Assembly (NCBI GenBank): GCA_017958585.1
Contig: JAGDCK010000060.1
Coordinates: forward strand, 1 to 29,007
Reading direction: 5' to 3'
Length of the DNA: 29,007 bases
From: Lachnospiraceae bacterium
Lineage (GTDB): Bacteria > Bacillota > Clostridia > Lachnospirales > Lachnospiraceae
The translations under genes were made by a program, and so were the position numbers. A model generated the notes under the pieces. That model was given only the letters and a program-made list of their open reading frames with translations, was not told where the DNA came from and did not search any database. This document shows positions 9,404-17,469 of the stretch, in pieces (positions within the stretch are counted from its first letter, which is position 1; each line of letters starts with the position of its first letter).

Positions 9404-10270
9404 TCACTTGTCTCCTTTTAGGAAAGCATTCTGAACAGCTACCAGGATCAGTATTATGATGAGAAGGATAACTCCCATGGCTGCCGCCTTTCCGTATTTT
9501 GAATAGTTGTAGGCAAGCTCCAGGGACTTACTGATAAATGTGGCTGTTCTTCCGTTGGGACCGCCCTTTGTAATGAGGAAGGGCTCGAAATAAACCTGAA
9601 GTGCTCCGTTTAAGCTAAGGAGCAGGGATACTTCCAACATGGTTTTGATATTTGGAAGGGTGATATAACGAACTGTCTGGAAGAACCCTGCGCCATCGAT
9701 CCTGGCTGCCTCATATACATCACCGGGGATGGATTGAAGAGCCGCGATATAGATTACCATTGTCCAGCCCACATATTTCCAGAAGCTTATGAAGGAGAGT
9801 GCGAAGTTGGTCATATAGGAATTGCTGATAAAGTGCACTGACTCCACTCCTAACTTGTTTAAGAGGAAATTGATGGGTGAATTTGAATAGTCATACATAT
9901 AGTTGAACATGAAAGCCACTGCCACGCCGTTGATGATATAGGGCATGAAAAGTATTGCTCTGAATGTTGTTTTCATCTTTATATTGCTGTTTAAAAGTAT
10001 TGCCAGAAAAAGTCCGGCCACCTGCTGAATAAGTGCGGTTATTACATATGCCATGTTGTTTCCGAAGGTCTGAAACAACTCTTTTTGAGAAAAAATATCC
10101 TGATAGTTCCTGATGCCCACATAATTTAAATCTCTGCTCATACCGTTCCAGCTGGTAAATGAGAGCTGGATGAGTTTGGTTAAAGGGTAGTATGAAAAGA
10201 GCACGAGAAGGGTTACGGGAATTATCAAAAAACAGATGATATATATTCTGTCTTTAGTTTTTGATTTCAT
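9404..10270 (-). CDS. Sugar ABC transporter permease, CUT1 family, MalF type
   Basis: First permease of the left transporter, 288 residues with six predicted helices (the first at about 9-29). The EAA loop spans residues 187-206 (EAARIDGAGFF...YITLP). The frame is open upstream to 10312, but ATG 10270 has AAAGGA about eight bases before it and gives a normal N-terminus (MKSKTKDRIY), so it is preferred. It lies 99 bp after the binding-protein gene, with a strong hairpin in the gap (10293-10326), and one base before the second permease. Confidence 0.9.
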   Translation of the reverse strand: MKSKTKDRIYIICFLIIPVTLLVLFSYYPLTKLIQLSFTSWNGMSRDLNYVGIRNYQDIFSQKELFQTFGNNMAYVITALIQQVAGLFLAILLNSNIKMKTTFRAILFMPYIINGVAVAFMFNYMYDYSNSPINFLLNKLGVESVHFISNSYMTNFALSFISFWKYVGWTMVIYIAALQSIPGDVYEAARIDGAGFFQTVRYITLPNIKTMLEVSLLLSLNGALQVYFEPFLITKGGPNGRTATFISKSLELAYNYSKYGKAAAMGVILLIIILILVAVQNAFLKGDK

Positions 10271-10292
10271 AATTCGTTCCTTTCTTGGGCGC

Positions 10293-10326
10293 AAAAATGG
10301 CAGTATTGCCAATTAGCAATACTGCC
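10293..10326 (-). terminator. Hairpin with T-tract between binding-protein and permease genes (probable attenuator)
   Basis: Perfect 11-bp inverted repeat GGCAGTATTGC (10299-10309) and GCAATACTGCC (10316-10326) with a 6-base loop. On the minus strand it is followed by ATTTTT. It sits between the solute-binding gene (ends 10370) and the first permease (starts 10270). It fits partial termination or 3'-end protection of the binding-protein mRNA, allowing more binding protein than permease, as is known for other sugar ABC operons. The short T-run suggests incomplete termination. Confidence 0.75.
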
Positions 10327-10369
10327 AACAAAATCAGCAATCCACAAATTGCATTCTTTTTTTAATTAA

Positions 10370-11683
10370 TTAGTAGTTCTTGCGTGCTGCTGCCCACTTT
10401 GCATTCCACTCATCGACAAGCGCCTTAGCCTTCTCGTCATCCTCTTCCATTACATATGTGAGGAAGAAGTTCTGGCCGTCAAGCTCGATGTCGTTTCTGA
10501 TGTTTGAGAACTTTGCATTTCCTACGATGGGGCTTAAAGGCTCAACGCCGTATGAAAGAAGCTCTGCAACGAAGGGATCGTTAACCTCGATGTTCAGGTT
10601 TGAAGGAATATCTGAATCATCTACAGGATTCTCAAGCATGTATGTAAGGAATGCTTTTGCAAGCTCAGGGCTCTCAGTATCCTTTGAGATACCCCACTGT
10701 TTTCCTGCACCGGCCTTGATGTTCTTTGCTCCGGGGAAGGGGAACATTCCGATATCTTCCTGATTTGCGCCAAGTTCTACAAACTGTGAAGGAAGCCATG
10801 TCTCTGAGTAGTGCATTGCAACCTTGCCCTGTGCAAGATCAAGCTTGAACTGATCCCAGTTTGCTGACATGATGTCGTCCTCAAGCCATCCGTTCTTGTA
10901 GCATGTTCTTACGATATCCATTGAAGCGAGCATTGTCTCGTCATAGATCTCATCCTGCTCAGCATACTTGTTCTCGCCTCTCTCATCGCCTGCGGTAAGA
11001 GTTACCTCACCCCAGCCGCACCATGCGTAGATAGGCCAGATGTCCTTGAATGCTGTTCCTACAGGTGTGATGCCTGCTGCCTTAAGTTTCTCACATACTT
11101 CATAGAACTCATCTACAGTTGAGGGAACCTTCTCGATTCCTGCGTTGGCAAATGCAACTTTGTTGTAGATCATTCCGCAATATGAAACAGTGAGAGGAAG
11201 TACATACAATTCTCCGTCTGTTCCGCGTCCGTTCTCATAGAAGAGAATGTCGTCTGCTGTAAAAGGAAGGTCGTTGATAGGAAGGAAATAATCCTTGTAT
11301 GTATCCTGGTTGATAGGATCTACCACATAGAAGATGTCAGGAGCTTCGCCGCCGGCGATTCTTGTTGCTACCACATCATCGTACTCTTTGATAGTCTCAA
11401 ACTCTACAGTTGTTCCGGGATGAAGATCCATGAACTCCTGTGCGTATTTAGCAAGTCCGTCCTCAAGGTCTGTACGGTTGCTGGCTACTGTGATCTTTCC
11501 TGAAAGTTCAACTGCTTCAGGCTCTTCTGCTTCAGCCTCTGTGGTCTCCTCTGCCGAAGCTTCTGTTTTTGCCACATTTCCCTCAGGTGCGCTTGTATCA
11601 GCTGCACCGCTCTGTCCGCATCCCGTAAATACACCGGCTGTCATGAGAACAGATAAAAGTAATGCCAATGTCTTTTTCTTCAT
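10370..11683 (-). CDS. Extracellular sugar-binding lipoprotein of ABC transporter (family 1)
   Basis: Membrane-anchored solute-binding protein of 437 residues. The lipoprotein signal MKKKTLALLLSVLM ends in FTGC with C22 as the lipidated cysteine, followed by a low-complexity acidic linker rich in A, E and T (about 23-62). The mature part has the family 1 layout: ITVASNRTDLEDGL, then GGEAPDIFYV, then KVAMHYSETW. ATG 11683 has GGAGG six bases upstream and is preferred over the in-frame ATG at 11698. It heads the left transport block and is followed by two permeases. Manno-oligosaccharide binding is inferred from the neighbours. Confidence 0.9.
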   Translation of the reverse strand: MKKKTLALLLSVLMTAGVFTGCGQSGAADTSAPEGNVAKTEASAEETTEAEAEEPEAVELSGKITVASNRTDLEDGLAKYAQEFMDLHPGTTVEFETIKEYDDVVATRIAGGEAPDIFYVVDPINQDTYKDYFLPINDLPFTADDILFYENGRGTDGELYVLPLTVSYCGMIYNKVAFANAGIEKVPSTVDEFYEVCEKLKAAGITPVGTAFKDIWPIYAWCGWGEVTLTAGDERGENKYAEQDEIYDETMLASMDIVRTCYKNGWLEDDIMSANWDQFKLDLAQGKVAMHYSETWLPSQFVELGANQEDIGMFPFPGAKNIKAGAGKQWGISKDTESPELAKAFLTYMLENPVDDSDIPSNLNIEVNDPFVAELLSYGVEPLSPIVGNAKFSNIRNDIELDGQNFFLTYVMEEDDEKAKALVDEWNAKWAAARKNY

Positions 11684-11802
11684 TACTGGTCCTCCCATAT
11701 ACTGAATGATTGATGTTTTGTTTTTAAATATTTAAAAGTTGCAACTTCTGATCATATGTTAACCCTTAAGTACCGGGTTTTAAATTACATCCATTTGTTT
11801 TT
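11684..11802 (-). promoter_or_regulatory. Intergenic region with 12-bp palindrome upstream of binding-protein gene
   Basis: This 119-bp AT-rich gap separates the GH130 gene from the left binding-protein gene. It holds the perfect 12-bp palindrome AAGTTGCAACTT at 11736-11747, about 53 bp before the start codon, followed on the minus strand by TTTAAATATTTAAAA. A weaker repeat (AACCC/GGGTT, about 11761-11779) has no T-run. I see no convincing -35/-10 pair; an activator-dependent promoter with the palindrome as operator is possible but not demonstrated. Confidence 0.4.
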
Positions 11803-13011
11803 CTATGCATTTTTTTGTCTGCCGAATTCATCGAAATCCGAAACATAATCCACGATCTCATCGAAATTGGCCCAGGCCATGCCCACCTTCTGATCTGCGG
11901 CTCCGTAGCTCATGATGAGCTCATCGTCCATCACAATGCCTCCCGTGGTAAAAATGCAGGGGCATTCGAATTTGTCAGGAAGCTCCCAGTCCTGTTTCGC
12001 ATAAATAAGACGCTTTGAACAACGGCTTACCACCGCGGGGAAATCATTCTCCCTCTCTTCAAGTATCATAAAGGACTGAGTATATCCGTAATCCGGCATC
12101 TGCTTTCCGTGATAGCTCATAAGCCATCTGCCGTCCTCTATCTTTAAAGGCGGGAAGGAAGCACCTACTCTCTCCTCCTCCCAGTCAAACAGCTCTTTTG
12201 CAAGGAGCTTATGAGTACATTTATCTGTGACAAAGTCCTCAAGGCGCTCAGCGCATGCGATAAAGATGGAAGGTTTGTAAACACCCTTTCCGGCTTCAAA
12301 TTTGTCCGGCATCTCAGGTCTGTGAAGCATTACATATTGCATCCTGCCGTCTATCTTCATCTTATGTGGGAAAAAGAACACATCTCTGTTGTCCGTCACA
12401 TTGCCGTCAGTCAATGTACATACATATCCGAAGGCTTTCTCATATTCGCCGCGCTTAAGCGCATCCAGATTAAGTTTAAAGAGCACCGTGGTGGTGTCAT
12501 TTCTGTATGCCGCATTTCCGAAGGGATTGTCGGGGTCCATTGCCCAATCGGGAAGATTGTCCCTTCTCTTATCCCCCTCCCAATAAGGTCCGGGTGGGAA
12601 CATTCTGCAGGCGGTGGTGAGATATAATTCGCCTTCTATCTCAAAGATCCTGGGGTCCTCAATGCAACCGTTTGCATTGTTTACAACCTTGTTGCCGTTT
12701 ATATCTTCCACATACATCCTGTCGATCTCATATTCAAGCTTTGGCGCAAGGGCCGGTCTCGAAAAGTCAGGCATCCAGGTCTCGCCTTTATCATAGCTTA
12801 CGGCATAGCCCAAAAAGATGGGATAGGGATCCGATAAGCCTTTTAAGTTTTTCTGTGGCCAGGGGCCTGTTGCCCTAAAAAGCATATGAAGTGTGTCTGA
12901 CTCAGGGTCCTTTACTATGGCCGGATTGAGTACCATGGTGTCTGCCCATGAACATCCTTCCTTTGGCTCAAGAACCGGACCCGGTGAATATCTGATTTTG
13001 GGTTTATTCAT
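11803..13011 (-). CDS. GH130-family glycoside phosphorylase, specificity unassigned
   Basis: Cytosolic five-bladed propeller enzyme of 402 residues. GH130 features visible: the catalytic-acid motif CIEDPRIF (D119), an early arginine in LFRATG (R45), HRPEMP, and SYHGK near the end of the catalytic core. These basic residues match phosphate-binding positions of the phosphorylases, so phosphorolysis is favoured over hydrolysis. It differs clearly from the other two GH130 proteins in this window and has a long segment after the catalytic motif (about residues 136-170, GPYWEGDKRRDN...). Substrate unknown: another beta-mannoside linkage or chain length is possible. ATG 13011 follows AAGG and lies inside the end of the kinase gene (8-bp overlap), indicating translational coupling; a longer frame to 13056 lacks such support. 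Confidence 0.8.
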   Translation of the reverse strand: MNKPKIRYSPGPVLEPKEGCSWADTMVLNPAIVKDPESDTLHMLFRATGPWPQKNLKGLSDPYPIFLGYAVSYDKGETWMPDFSRPALAPKLEYEIDRMYVEDINGNKVVNNANGCIEDPRIFEIEGELYLTTACRMFPPGPYWEGDKRRDNLPDWAMDPDNPFGNAAYRNDTTTVLFKLNLDALKRGEYEKAFGYVCTLTDGNVTDNRDVFFFPHKMKIDGRMQYVMLHRPEMPDKFEAGKGVYKPSIFIACAERLEDFVTDKCTHKLLAKELFDWEEERVGASFPPLKIEDGRWLMSYHGKQMPDYGYTQSFMILEERENDFPAVVSRCSKRLIYAKQDWELPDKFECPCIFTTGGIVMDDELIMSYGAADQKVGMAWANFDEIVDYVSDFDEFGRQKNA

Positions 13012-13885
13012 TTTCCTTATCCTTTCTGATCTCATTTTGGGCAAGATGAAGGGCACCTGTTATTCCCTGATTTCCGGAAAGTCCGGCAGGGACTATATAG
13101 CTTTCAATATCGGACAATTCTCTTGCGGTAATGTAATCGTTCAGATACATCAACACTTTTTTCCTTACGGGATCAAACAATCTGCCGGAGTTCATCACGC
13201 CTCCTCCGAGGATTATCCTCTTTGGAGAATAACAGCAAATATATTGCATGATTGCCTTTGCTATGTAATCTGCTTCTGTTTCCCAGGCCCTTTCATCTGT
13301 TATCAGATAAGGTTCCGTGCCATATCTTTTTTTCATGGCCGGGCCGCTTGCAAGACCCTCGAAGCAGTTTTTGTGATATGGACAGATGCCGGAAAAACCG
13401 TCATCTGTACTGATCGGCAGCAATATATGACCGGCCTCGGGATGAAGCATTCCATGAAGGGGTTTTCCGCCTATCATAACTCCAACGCCTATGCCTGTGC
13501 CTATTGTGATATAGATAAAATCGTCTGTCCCGGCAGCATTTCCGCCAACATATTCGCCTATGGCGGCAACATTTACATCCGTATCGATCGAAATGGGACA
13601 ACACAGATCACGGAAGGCTTCGATCCAGGAAAAACCCACCCATTCAAGTTTCGGTGACTTTCCTATCCGCCCGTAATCCGTGCTTTTTTCATCCAAGCAG
13701 ACCGGGCCGAAGGCTCCGATCCCAAGAGCGCCAAGCCGGCTTTCTCCAAAAAATTCTTTGATATTTCCTACGGTCTCATCCGGAGTGGTCGTCTTTATCT
13801 CCGTCTTTTTTATGATATTCCCGTATTCATCTCCGGTGGCAACAACCATTTTGGTTCCGCCGGCTTCAATAGCTCCAAATAACAT
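13004..13885 (-). CDS. ROK-family sugar kinase (manno/fructokinase type)
   Basis: Cytosolic ATP-dependent hexose kinase of 293 residues. The N-terminal phosphate loop is GAIEAGGTK (4-12), the catalytic aspartate is D103 in SIDTDVN, and the second nucleotide motif is IGTGIGVG (128-135). The HPEAGH motif (148-153) is followed by the zinc-binding CPYHKNC (168-174), as in fructokinase/mannokinase members such as ScrK and B. subtilis GmuE, the latter from a glucomannan operon. Likely role: phosphorylating mannose released by the GH2 enzyme to supply ManA; fructose or glucose cannot be excluded. ATG 13885 has AGGAG seven bases upstream; an in-frame GTG at 13891 is too close to it. The gene overlaps the following GH130 by 8 bp. 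Confidence 0.87.
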   Translation of the reverse strand: MLFGAIEAGGTKMVVATGDEYGNIIKKTEIKTTTPDETVGNIKEFFGESRLGALGIGAFGPVCLDEKSTDYGRIGKSPKLEWVGFSWIEAFRDLCCPISIDTDVNVAAIGEYVGGNAAGTDDFIYITIGTGIGVGVMIGGKPLHGMLHPEAGHILLPISTDDGFSGICPYHKNCFEGLASGPAMKKRYGTEPYLITDERAWETEADYIAKAIMQYICCYSPKRIILGGGVMNSGRLFDPVRKKVLMYLNDYITARELSDIESYIVPAGLSGNQGITGALHLAQNEIRKDKENE

Positions 13886-13909
13886 GTCCACTCTCCTCTT
13901 GCTTAGCCA

Positions 13910-13918
13910 AGTATATCA
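13910..13918 (-). promoter_or_regulatory. Extended -10 promoter for kinase/GH130 operon
   Basis: On the minus strand TGATATACT matches the extended -10 form TGnTATAAT. It lies about 25 bases upstream of the kinase start and about 17 bp downstream of a T-rich sequence that could act as a poor -35. It is the only good promoter-like element between the regulator's terminator and the kinase gene. Confidence 0.45.
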
Positions 13919-13931
13919 ACGCCGCCTTGTT

Positions 13932-13987
13932 AAAAAAATAGCAGTACTTTTGATTCCCATACTTATTTTTGGAAATTAAAGTACTGC
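13932..13987 (-). terminator. Rho-independent terminator after response-regulator gene
   Basis: The 10-bp perfect arms GCAGTACTTT (13941-13950) and AAAGTACTGC (13978-13987) enclose a 27-base loop that itself contains a short imperfect stem (ATTTCC/GGGAAT). On the minus strand the stem is followed by TATTTTTTT. It starts about 10 bp after the regulator's stop codon, isolating the regulator from the kinase operon. A weaker T-run (TTCTTTTT) on the plus side makes it potentially bidirectional. Confidence 0.85.
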
Positions 13988-13996
13988 TTCTTTTTG

Positions 13997-15562
13997 TCAA
14001 TAAACGGAATTTCTGTATTCCTTGGGAGAGATTCCCCATTTTTTCTTGAAAGCCCTGCCAAATGACACGGCATCGTCATATCCCACCAGATTTCCTATCT
14101 CGTAGACTTTGATCTTTGGATCCCGCAAAAGCTCCTTTGCCTTGTCCATCCTGACATTTAAGAGATACTCGGAAAAATTGATCCCGGTCTCAGTCTTAAA
14201 CAGATTGCTGAAATATGACGCGTTGAGTTCCACATACTCAGCTATGTCATTGAGAGTAAAGGGCTCGTAATAGTGGACGGCTATGTACTCCTTTGCCATC
14301 TCGATACGCCTCTTACTCCTCTTTTCCCTCTCCCCGTTGATAAACTCGATCACACTCTGGAGCAGGGAATTCATATATGTCTTCAGCTCTCTGAAGGTAT
14401 TTAAATAATCCACATAGAAATTGATCTCTGCGGAATTCATAGCCACAAAATTACCGAAGTTTTCTATGCGAAGGGAGAGCATGTCAATTATGTCATGGAT
14501 ATATTTTCTGAATTTGTCCGCATTGCAATAGCTTAAGTCCAGAAAGATCTTGTCCATTATCTCCTTTGATTTCATGTAATCACACAGATTTATATTGTGA
14601 ACCAGATCCTTTACCATGGGCTCGATGTCGTACTGGATATCAATGCTCTTACCCGCAATGCTCTCATAGGATATGAACTTGTTCTGACCGAGGTAAAATC
14701 TGCTCATAATGGCTTTCTCTGACTCGGCAAAGGACTCGGGCATCTTTGAGAGATCATTGTAGATATTGCTTATGGCCACTGTGACGGACACTTCTTCATC
14801 GCCCTTGTTTAAGAGTTCATGGAGCTTACCTGCAAATTCCATGAATTTCTCATCATCCTCCGCAAAGGCAAGGATCATGATCTCCTGTTTGAAAATACAG
14901 GTTATAAAATCAAATCCCTTTCTGGCGGAACCCAGGGTGATCAGCCTGTCTAAAACCATGTTAAGCTCTTTATTGTACTGTCCCTCGGCGGAAAACTGCT
15001 TGTAATACTGATCCACCATGACCCGGACAGTGGCAAAATAACTGTAATCGGTTTTTATCCCCAGGTCTGTCAGTCTCTTTACGTGGTCTTCCACCTCTGA
15101 TACCGTGCATTTTGAAAGCTTCTTTAATATCTCAGACACCAGAAAATCATTGTTCTCGCTGGTGGTCTGTTCGATCTGGCGCTCTTTTTTGATCCTGTTT
15201 TCTATATCTGTGATAAGAGCCAGAAACTCGTCCTTTTTAAAGGGCTTTAATATATAATCGCATGCCCCGTTCATGAAGGCGCTGCGCACAAAATCAAATT
15301 CATTATATCCGCTTAACATTACGATCTTAGGATCGTAATCTCTCTTCTGGCGGATTATCTTTACCAGTTCAAGTCCGTCCATGATGGGCATTTTGACATC
15401 ACAGATCAGCAGATCCACATCCCTGTGCTCGTCAAGGAACTTAAGAGCCATCTCTCCGTCGCCGGCTTCCCCGGATACGGTCCAGCCTCTGTCCGCCTTC
15501 TCGATCATCTTGCGCATACCCATGCGGATCACTTCATCATCATCAACCAGAAATATATTCAT
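13997..15562 (-). CDS. Two-component response regulator with AraC-type DNA-binding domain (YesN-like)
   Basis: Cytosolic transcription regulator of 521 residues. The receiver domain (1-125) has the acidic pocket VDDDE (D7-D9), the phosphoacceptor D55 (ICDVKMP), S84 (MLSGYNE) and K106 (ILKPF). A long middle region (about 130-410) is typical of YesN-type regulators. The C-terminal AraC domain (about 420-521) has two helix-turn-helices, ending in VGYDDAVSFGRAFKKKWGISPKEYR. ATG 15562 has GGAGG eight bases upstream. The gene is divergent from the sensor kinase and lies between the two mannan blocks. I infer that it activates one or both in response to an external manno-oligosaccharide. Confidence 0.93.
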   Translation of the reverse strand: MNIFLVDDDEVIRMGMRKMIEKADRGWTVSGEAGDGEMALKFLDEHRDVDLLICDVKMPIMDGLELVKIIRQKRDYDPKIVMLSGYNEFDFVRSAFMNGACDYILKPFKKDEFLALITDIENRIKKERQIEQTTSENNDFLVSEILKKLSKCTVSEVEDHVKRLTDLGIKTDYSYFATVRVMVDQYYKQFSAEGQYNKELNMVLDRLITLGSARKGFDFITCIFKQEIMILAFAEDDEKFMEFAGKLHELLNKGDEEVSVTVAISNIYNDLSKMPESFAESEKAIMSRFYLGQNKFISYESIAGKSIDIQYDIEPMVKDLVHNINLCDYMKSKEIMDKIFLDLSYCNADKFRKYIHDIIDMLSLRIENFGNFVAMNSAEINFYVDYLNTFRELKTYMNSLLQSVIEFINGEREKRSKRRIEMAKEYIAVHYYEPFTLNDIAEYVELNASYFSNLFKTETGINFSEYLLNVRMDKAKELLRDPKIKVYEIGNLVGYDDAVSFGRAFKKKWGISPKEYRNSVY

Positions 15563-15603
15563 CGATCAAACCTCCGAATGTTCTATTTTTCGTGCTATAT
15601 TGC

Positions 15604-15632
15604 TTGATTTGATAAAGAATTCTTTGTACAAT
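15604..15632 (+). promoter_or_regulatory. Sigma-A-type promoter for sensor kinase gene
   Basis: TTGATT (15604-15609), a 17-bp spacer and TACAAT (15627-15632) form a good promoter on the plus strand, about 44 bp before the kinase start. A perfect palindrome lies inside the spacer. Confidence 0.6.
15614..15625. promoter_or_regulatory. 12-bp palindrome in divergent promoter region (candidate operator)
   Basis: AAAGAATTCTTT is a perfect palindrome located within the spacer of the predicted kinase promoter and about 52 bp upstream of the divergent regulator start. A bound protein there could control both genes. Being AT-rich and short, it could also be chance. Confidence 0.35.
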
Positions 15633-15675
15633 AAACATTATAAACGAAAACCTGTCATCAATAAAGGAAAATAGT

Positions 15676-17469
15676 ATGAAAAAAATTCGTGATTTCTATC
15701 GAAATCTTTCAATTACCCTACGATTTACTTTGATAATCGCACTGGCCTTCATATTGCTCACGGCATCCATATTATTTTCCGCGCGTCTCTACACAAACGA
15801 GCGTATCGAGACTTATACCGAGATCCATAACAGCAACAATGAACAGTTGCTTGACAAGATTGACAGTTATATCACAGACATCGCAAATGTCACAAAGATC
15901 CCACTTACCTACAAAGAAAACGACATCACATACATGACTCTCCTGTCCGATTTTAATTCGTTAAATGACAACTCCTACGAATTTCAGAGACAGAACGAGC
16001 AGCTTTTCGGTCAGATCATGACCTACAAAAACGAAATCAATTCCTGCTACATTTTTAGCACCACGGGAAACGCAGATTACAAGGTAAAATACGCCATCTA
16101 CTCACCCTTTGATCCCACAGATGAAGAGTGGTTTGCAAAGGCTATAGAACTCTTCGGCAAACCGGTTCTCGTGGACACATACGAGCTTCAAAATATCGTA
16201 AATCCAAAGCTTAAACCGGTATATGTATTCGGTGTAGCCAGAAGCATCGTCCAGTTAAAGACCGGTTCCGTAATCGGAATACTCCTGGTCAACACTCAGA
16301 CCACGTATCTGGAAAAGCTATGTGAGGATGTCAGATTAAGTGACAATCACAGAATCCTCATCATGCATGGTGATCATTGCCTCTTTGACTCGGAGAAACA
16401 ATATACTTCCCTGGAGATCCCCGAGACCAGCGCTTTGAAAAATATCCCCGAGGAAACTTCAAAGACCATGTTTGAATGCAGGATAAACCAGACAGATTCC
16501 TATGTCACAAGCTTACATTCAGACATCCATGACCTCAGGATCATCAGCATCATGCCAAAGACCGAGCTTTTGGGAGGACTGACCAGGATCAAATTCGTAA
16601 ACTTCCTGGAGCTTGTGTTCATCGTGTTCATCATTCTCCTGACGGCATATTTTGCGATCAAACAGGTAGTGACTCCCATCACTCTCTTAAGCAGCATGAT
16701 GAAAGTGGCTGAGAGCGGGGATTTTACAGCTCACTTAAAGCTTGAGACCAATGACGAGGTGGGTCGGCTTGCGGAATCCTACAACTCACTCATAGACAGG
16801 ATCGATTCCCTTATCCATGAAGTCTACATCGAAAAGATCAATGCAAACGAACTGGAGCTGCAAATGCTGCAGGCCCAGATCAACCCTCACTTTTTGTATA
16901 ACACCCTTGAATCCATCTCCATGATGGCCACCATCAATGACGATGATGTGACAGCCGACATGGCTTCCACTTTAGGATCCATATTACGATACAGCATCAG
17001 CAACTTAAGCAGCCCCGTGTCCCTTGGTGATGAGGTAAATCATATAAAACAGTATATTCAGCTTCAGGAATACCGTTTCAAGAATCAGTACGGATTTGAG
17101 GTCGATATCCCACAAAGCCTTTATCATATCCAAACGCCCAAGCTTATCCTGCAGCCCGTGGTGGAAAATGCCATTTATCATGGTATGAGCACCGTCAGAA
17201 GCGGCGGACTCATCAAGGTTTCCGCCTCAAAGATCGGCTCCGGTATTTTGGAGATAAAGGTTACAGACAACGGAGCCGGAATCCCTGAGGACAAACTGAA
17301 AAGCTTAAACGAATATATCAATGAGAAAAACGACCTGTTCAACAGCATCGGTTTAAGAAACGTAAACCGCAGAATCAAACTCTTCTGCGGTTTAGACGTA
17401 GGTGTCATAGTGAAAAACGAGCCCGATGGAGGAACCGGGGTGTACATCATTATCCGTATAATGGATTAA
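15676..17469 (+). CDS. Sensor histidine kinase, YesM-like (HisKA_7TM-free, LytS/YesM class)
   Basis: Membrane sensor of 597 residues and the only plus-strand gene in the window. TM1 is at about 13-36, an extracellular Cache-like sensor domain spans about 40-302, TM2 is at about 308-330, and HAMP is at about 331-384. The phosphoacceptor is H405 in QAQINPHFLYNTLE, the hallmark of the YesM/LytS class. The ATPase domain has the N box with N498 (QPVVENAIYHG), the G1 box DNGAGIP (531-537) and SIGLRNVNRRI. ATG 15676 has AAAGGA seven bases upstream. Its partner is the divergent AraC-type regulator. Its stop codon overlaps the end of the convergent mannosylglucose phosphorylase gene by 4 bp. The ligand is probably a mannan oligosaccharide (inference from context). 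Confidence 0.93.
   Translation: MKKIRDFYRNLSITLRFTLIIALAFILLTASILFSARLYTNERIETYTEIHNSNNEQLLDKIDSYITDIANVTKIPLTYKENDITYMTLLSDFNSLNDNSYEFQRQNEQLFGQIMTYKNEINSCYIFSTTGNADYKVKYAIYSPFDPTDEEWFAKAIELFGKPVLVDTYELQNIVNPKLKPVYVFGVARSIVQLKTGSVIGILLVNTQTTYLEKLCEDVRLSDNHRILIMHGDHCLFDSEKQYTSLEIPETSALKNIPEETSKTMFECRINQTDSYVTSLHSDIHDLRIISIMPKTELLGGLTRIKFVNFLELVFIVFIILLTAYFAIKQVVTPITLLSSMMKVAESGDFTAHLKLETNDEVGRLAESYNSLIDRIDSLIHEVYIEKINANELELQMLQAQINPHFLYNTLESISMMATINDDDVTADMASTLGSILRYSISNLSSPVSLGDEVNHIKQYIQLQEYRFKNQYGFEVDIPQSLYHIQTPKLILQPVVENAIYHGMSTVRSGGLIKVSASKIGSGILEIKVTDNGAGIPEDKLKSLNEYINEKNDLFNSIGLRNVNRRIKLFCGLDVGVIVKNEPDGGTGVYIIIRIMD

Noticed and set aside
11761..11779. AACCC/GGGTT repeat as terminator after the third GH130 gene
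   Set aside because: Only five base pairs with a 9-base loop and no T-run on the minus strand; too weak to call.
12893..13657. A 254-codon plus-strand frame opposite the ROK kinase
   Set aside because: The opposite strand encodes a kinase with all catalytic motifs; this frame gives no family-like sequence and no start signal.
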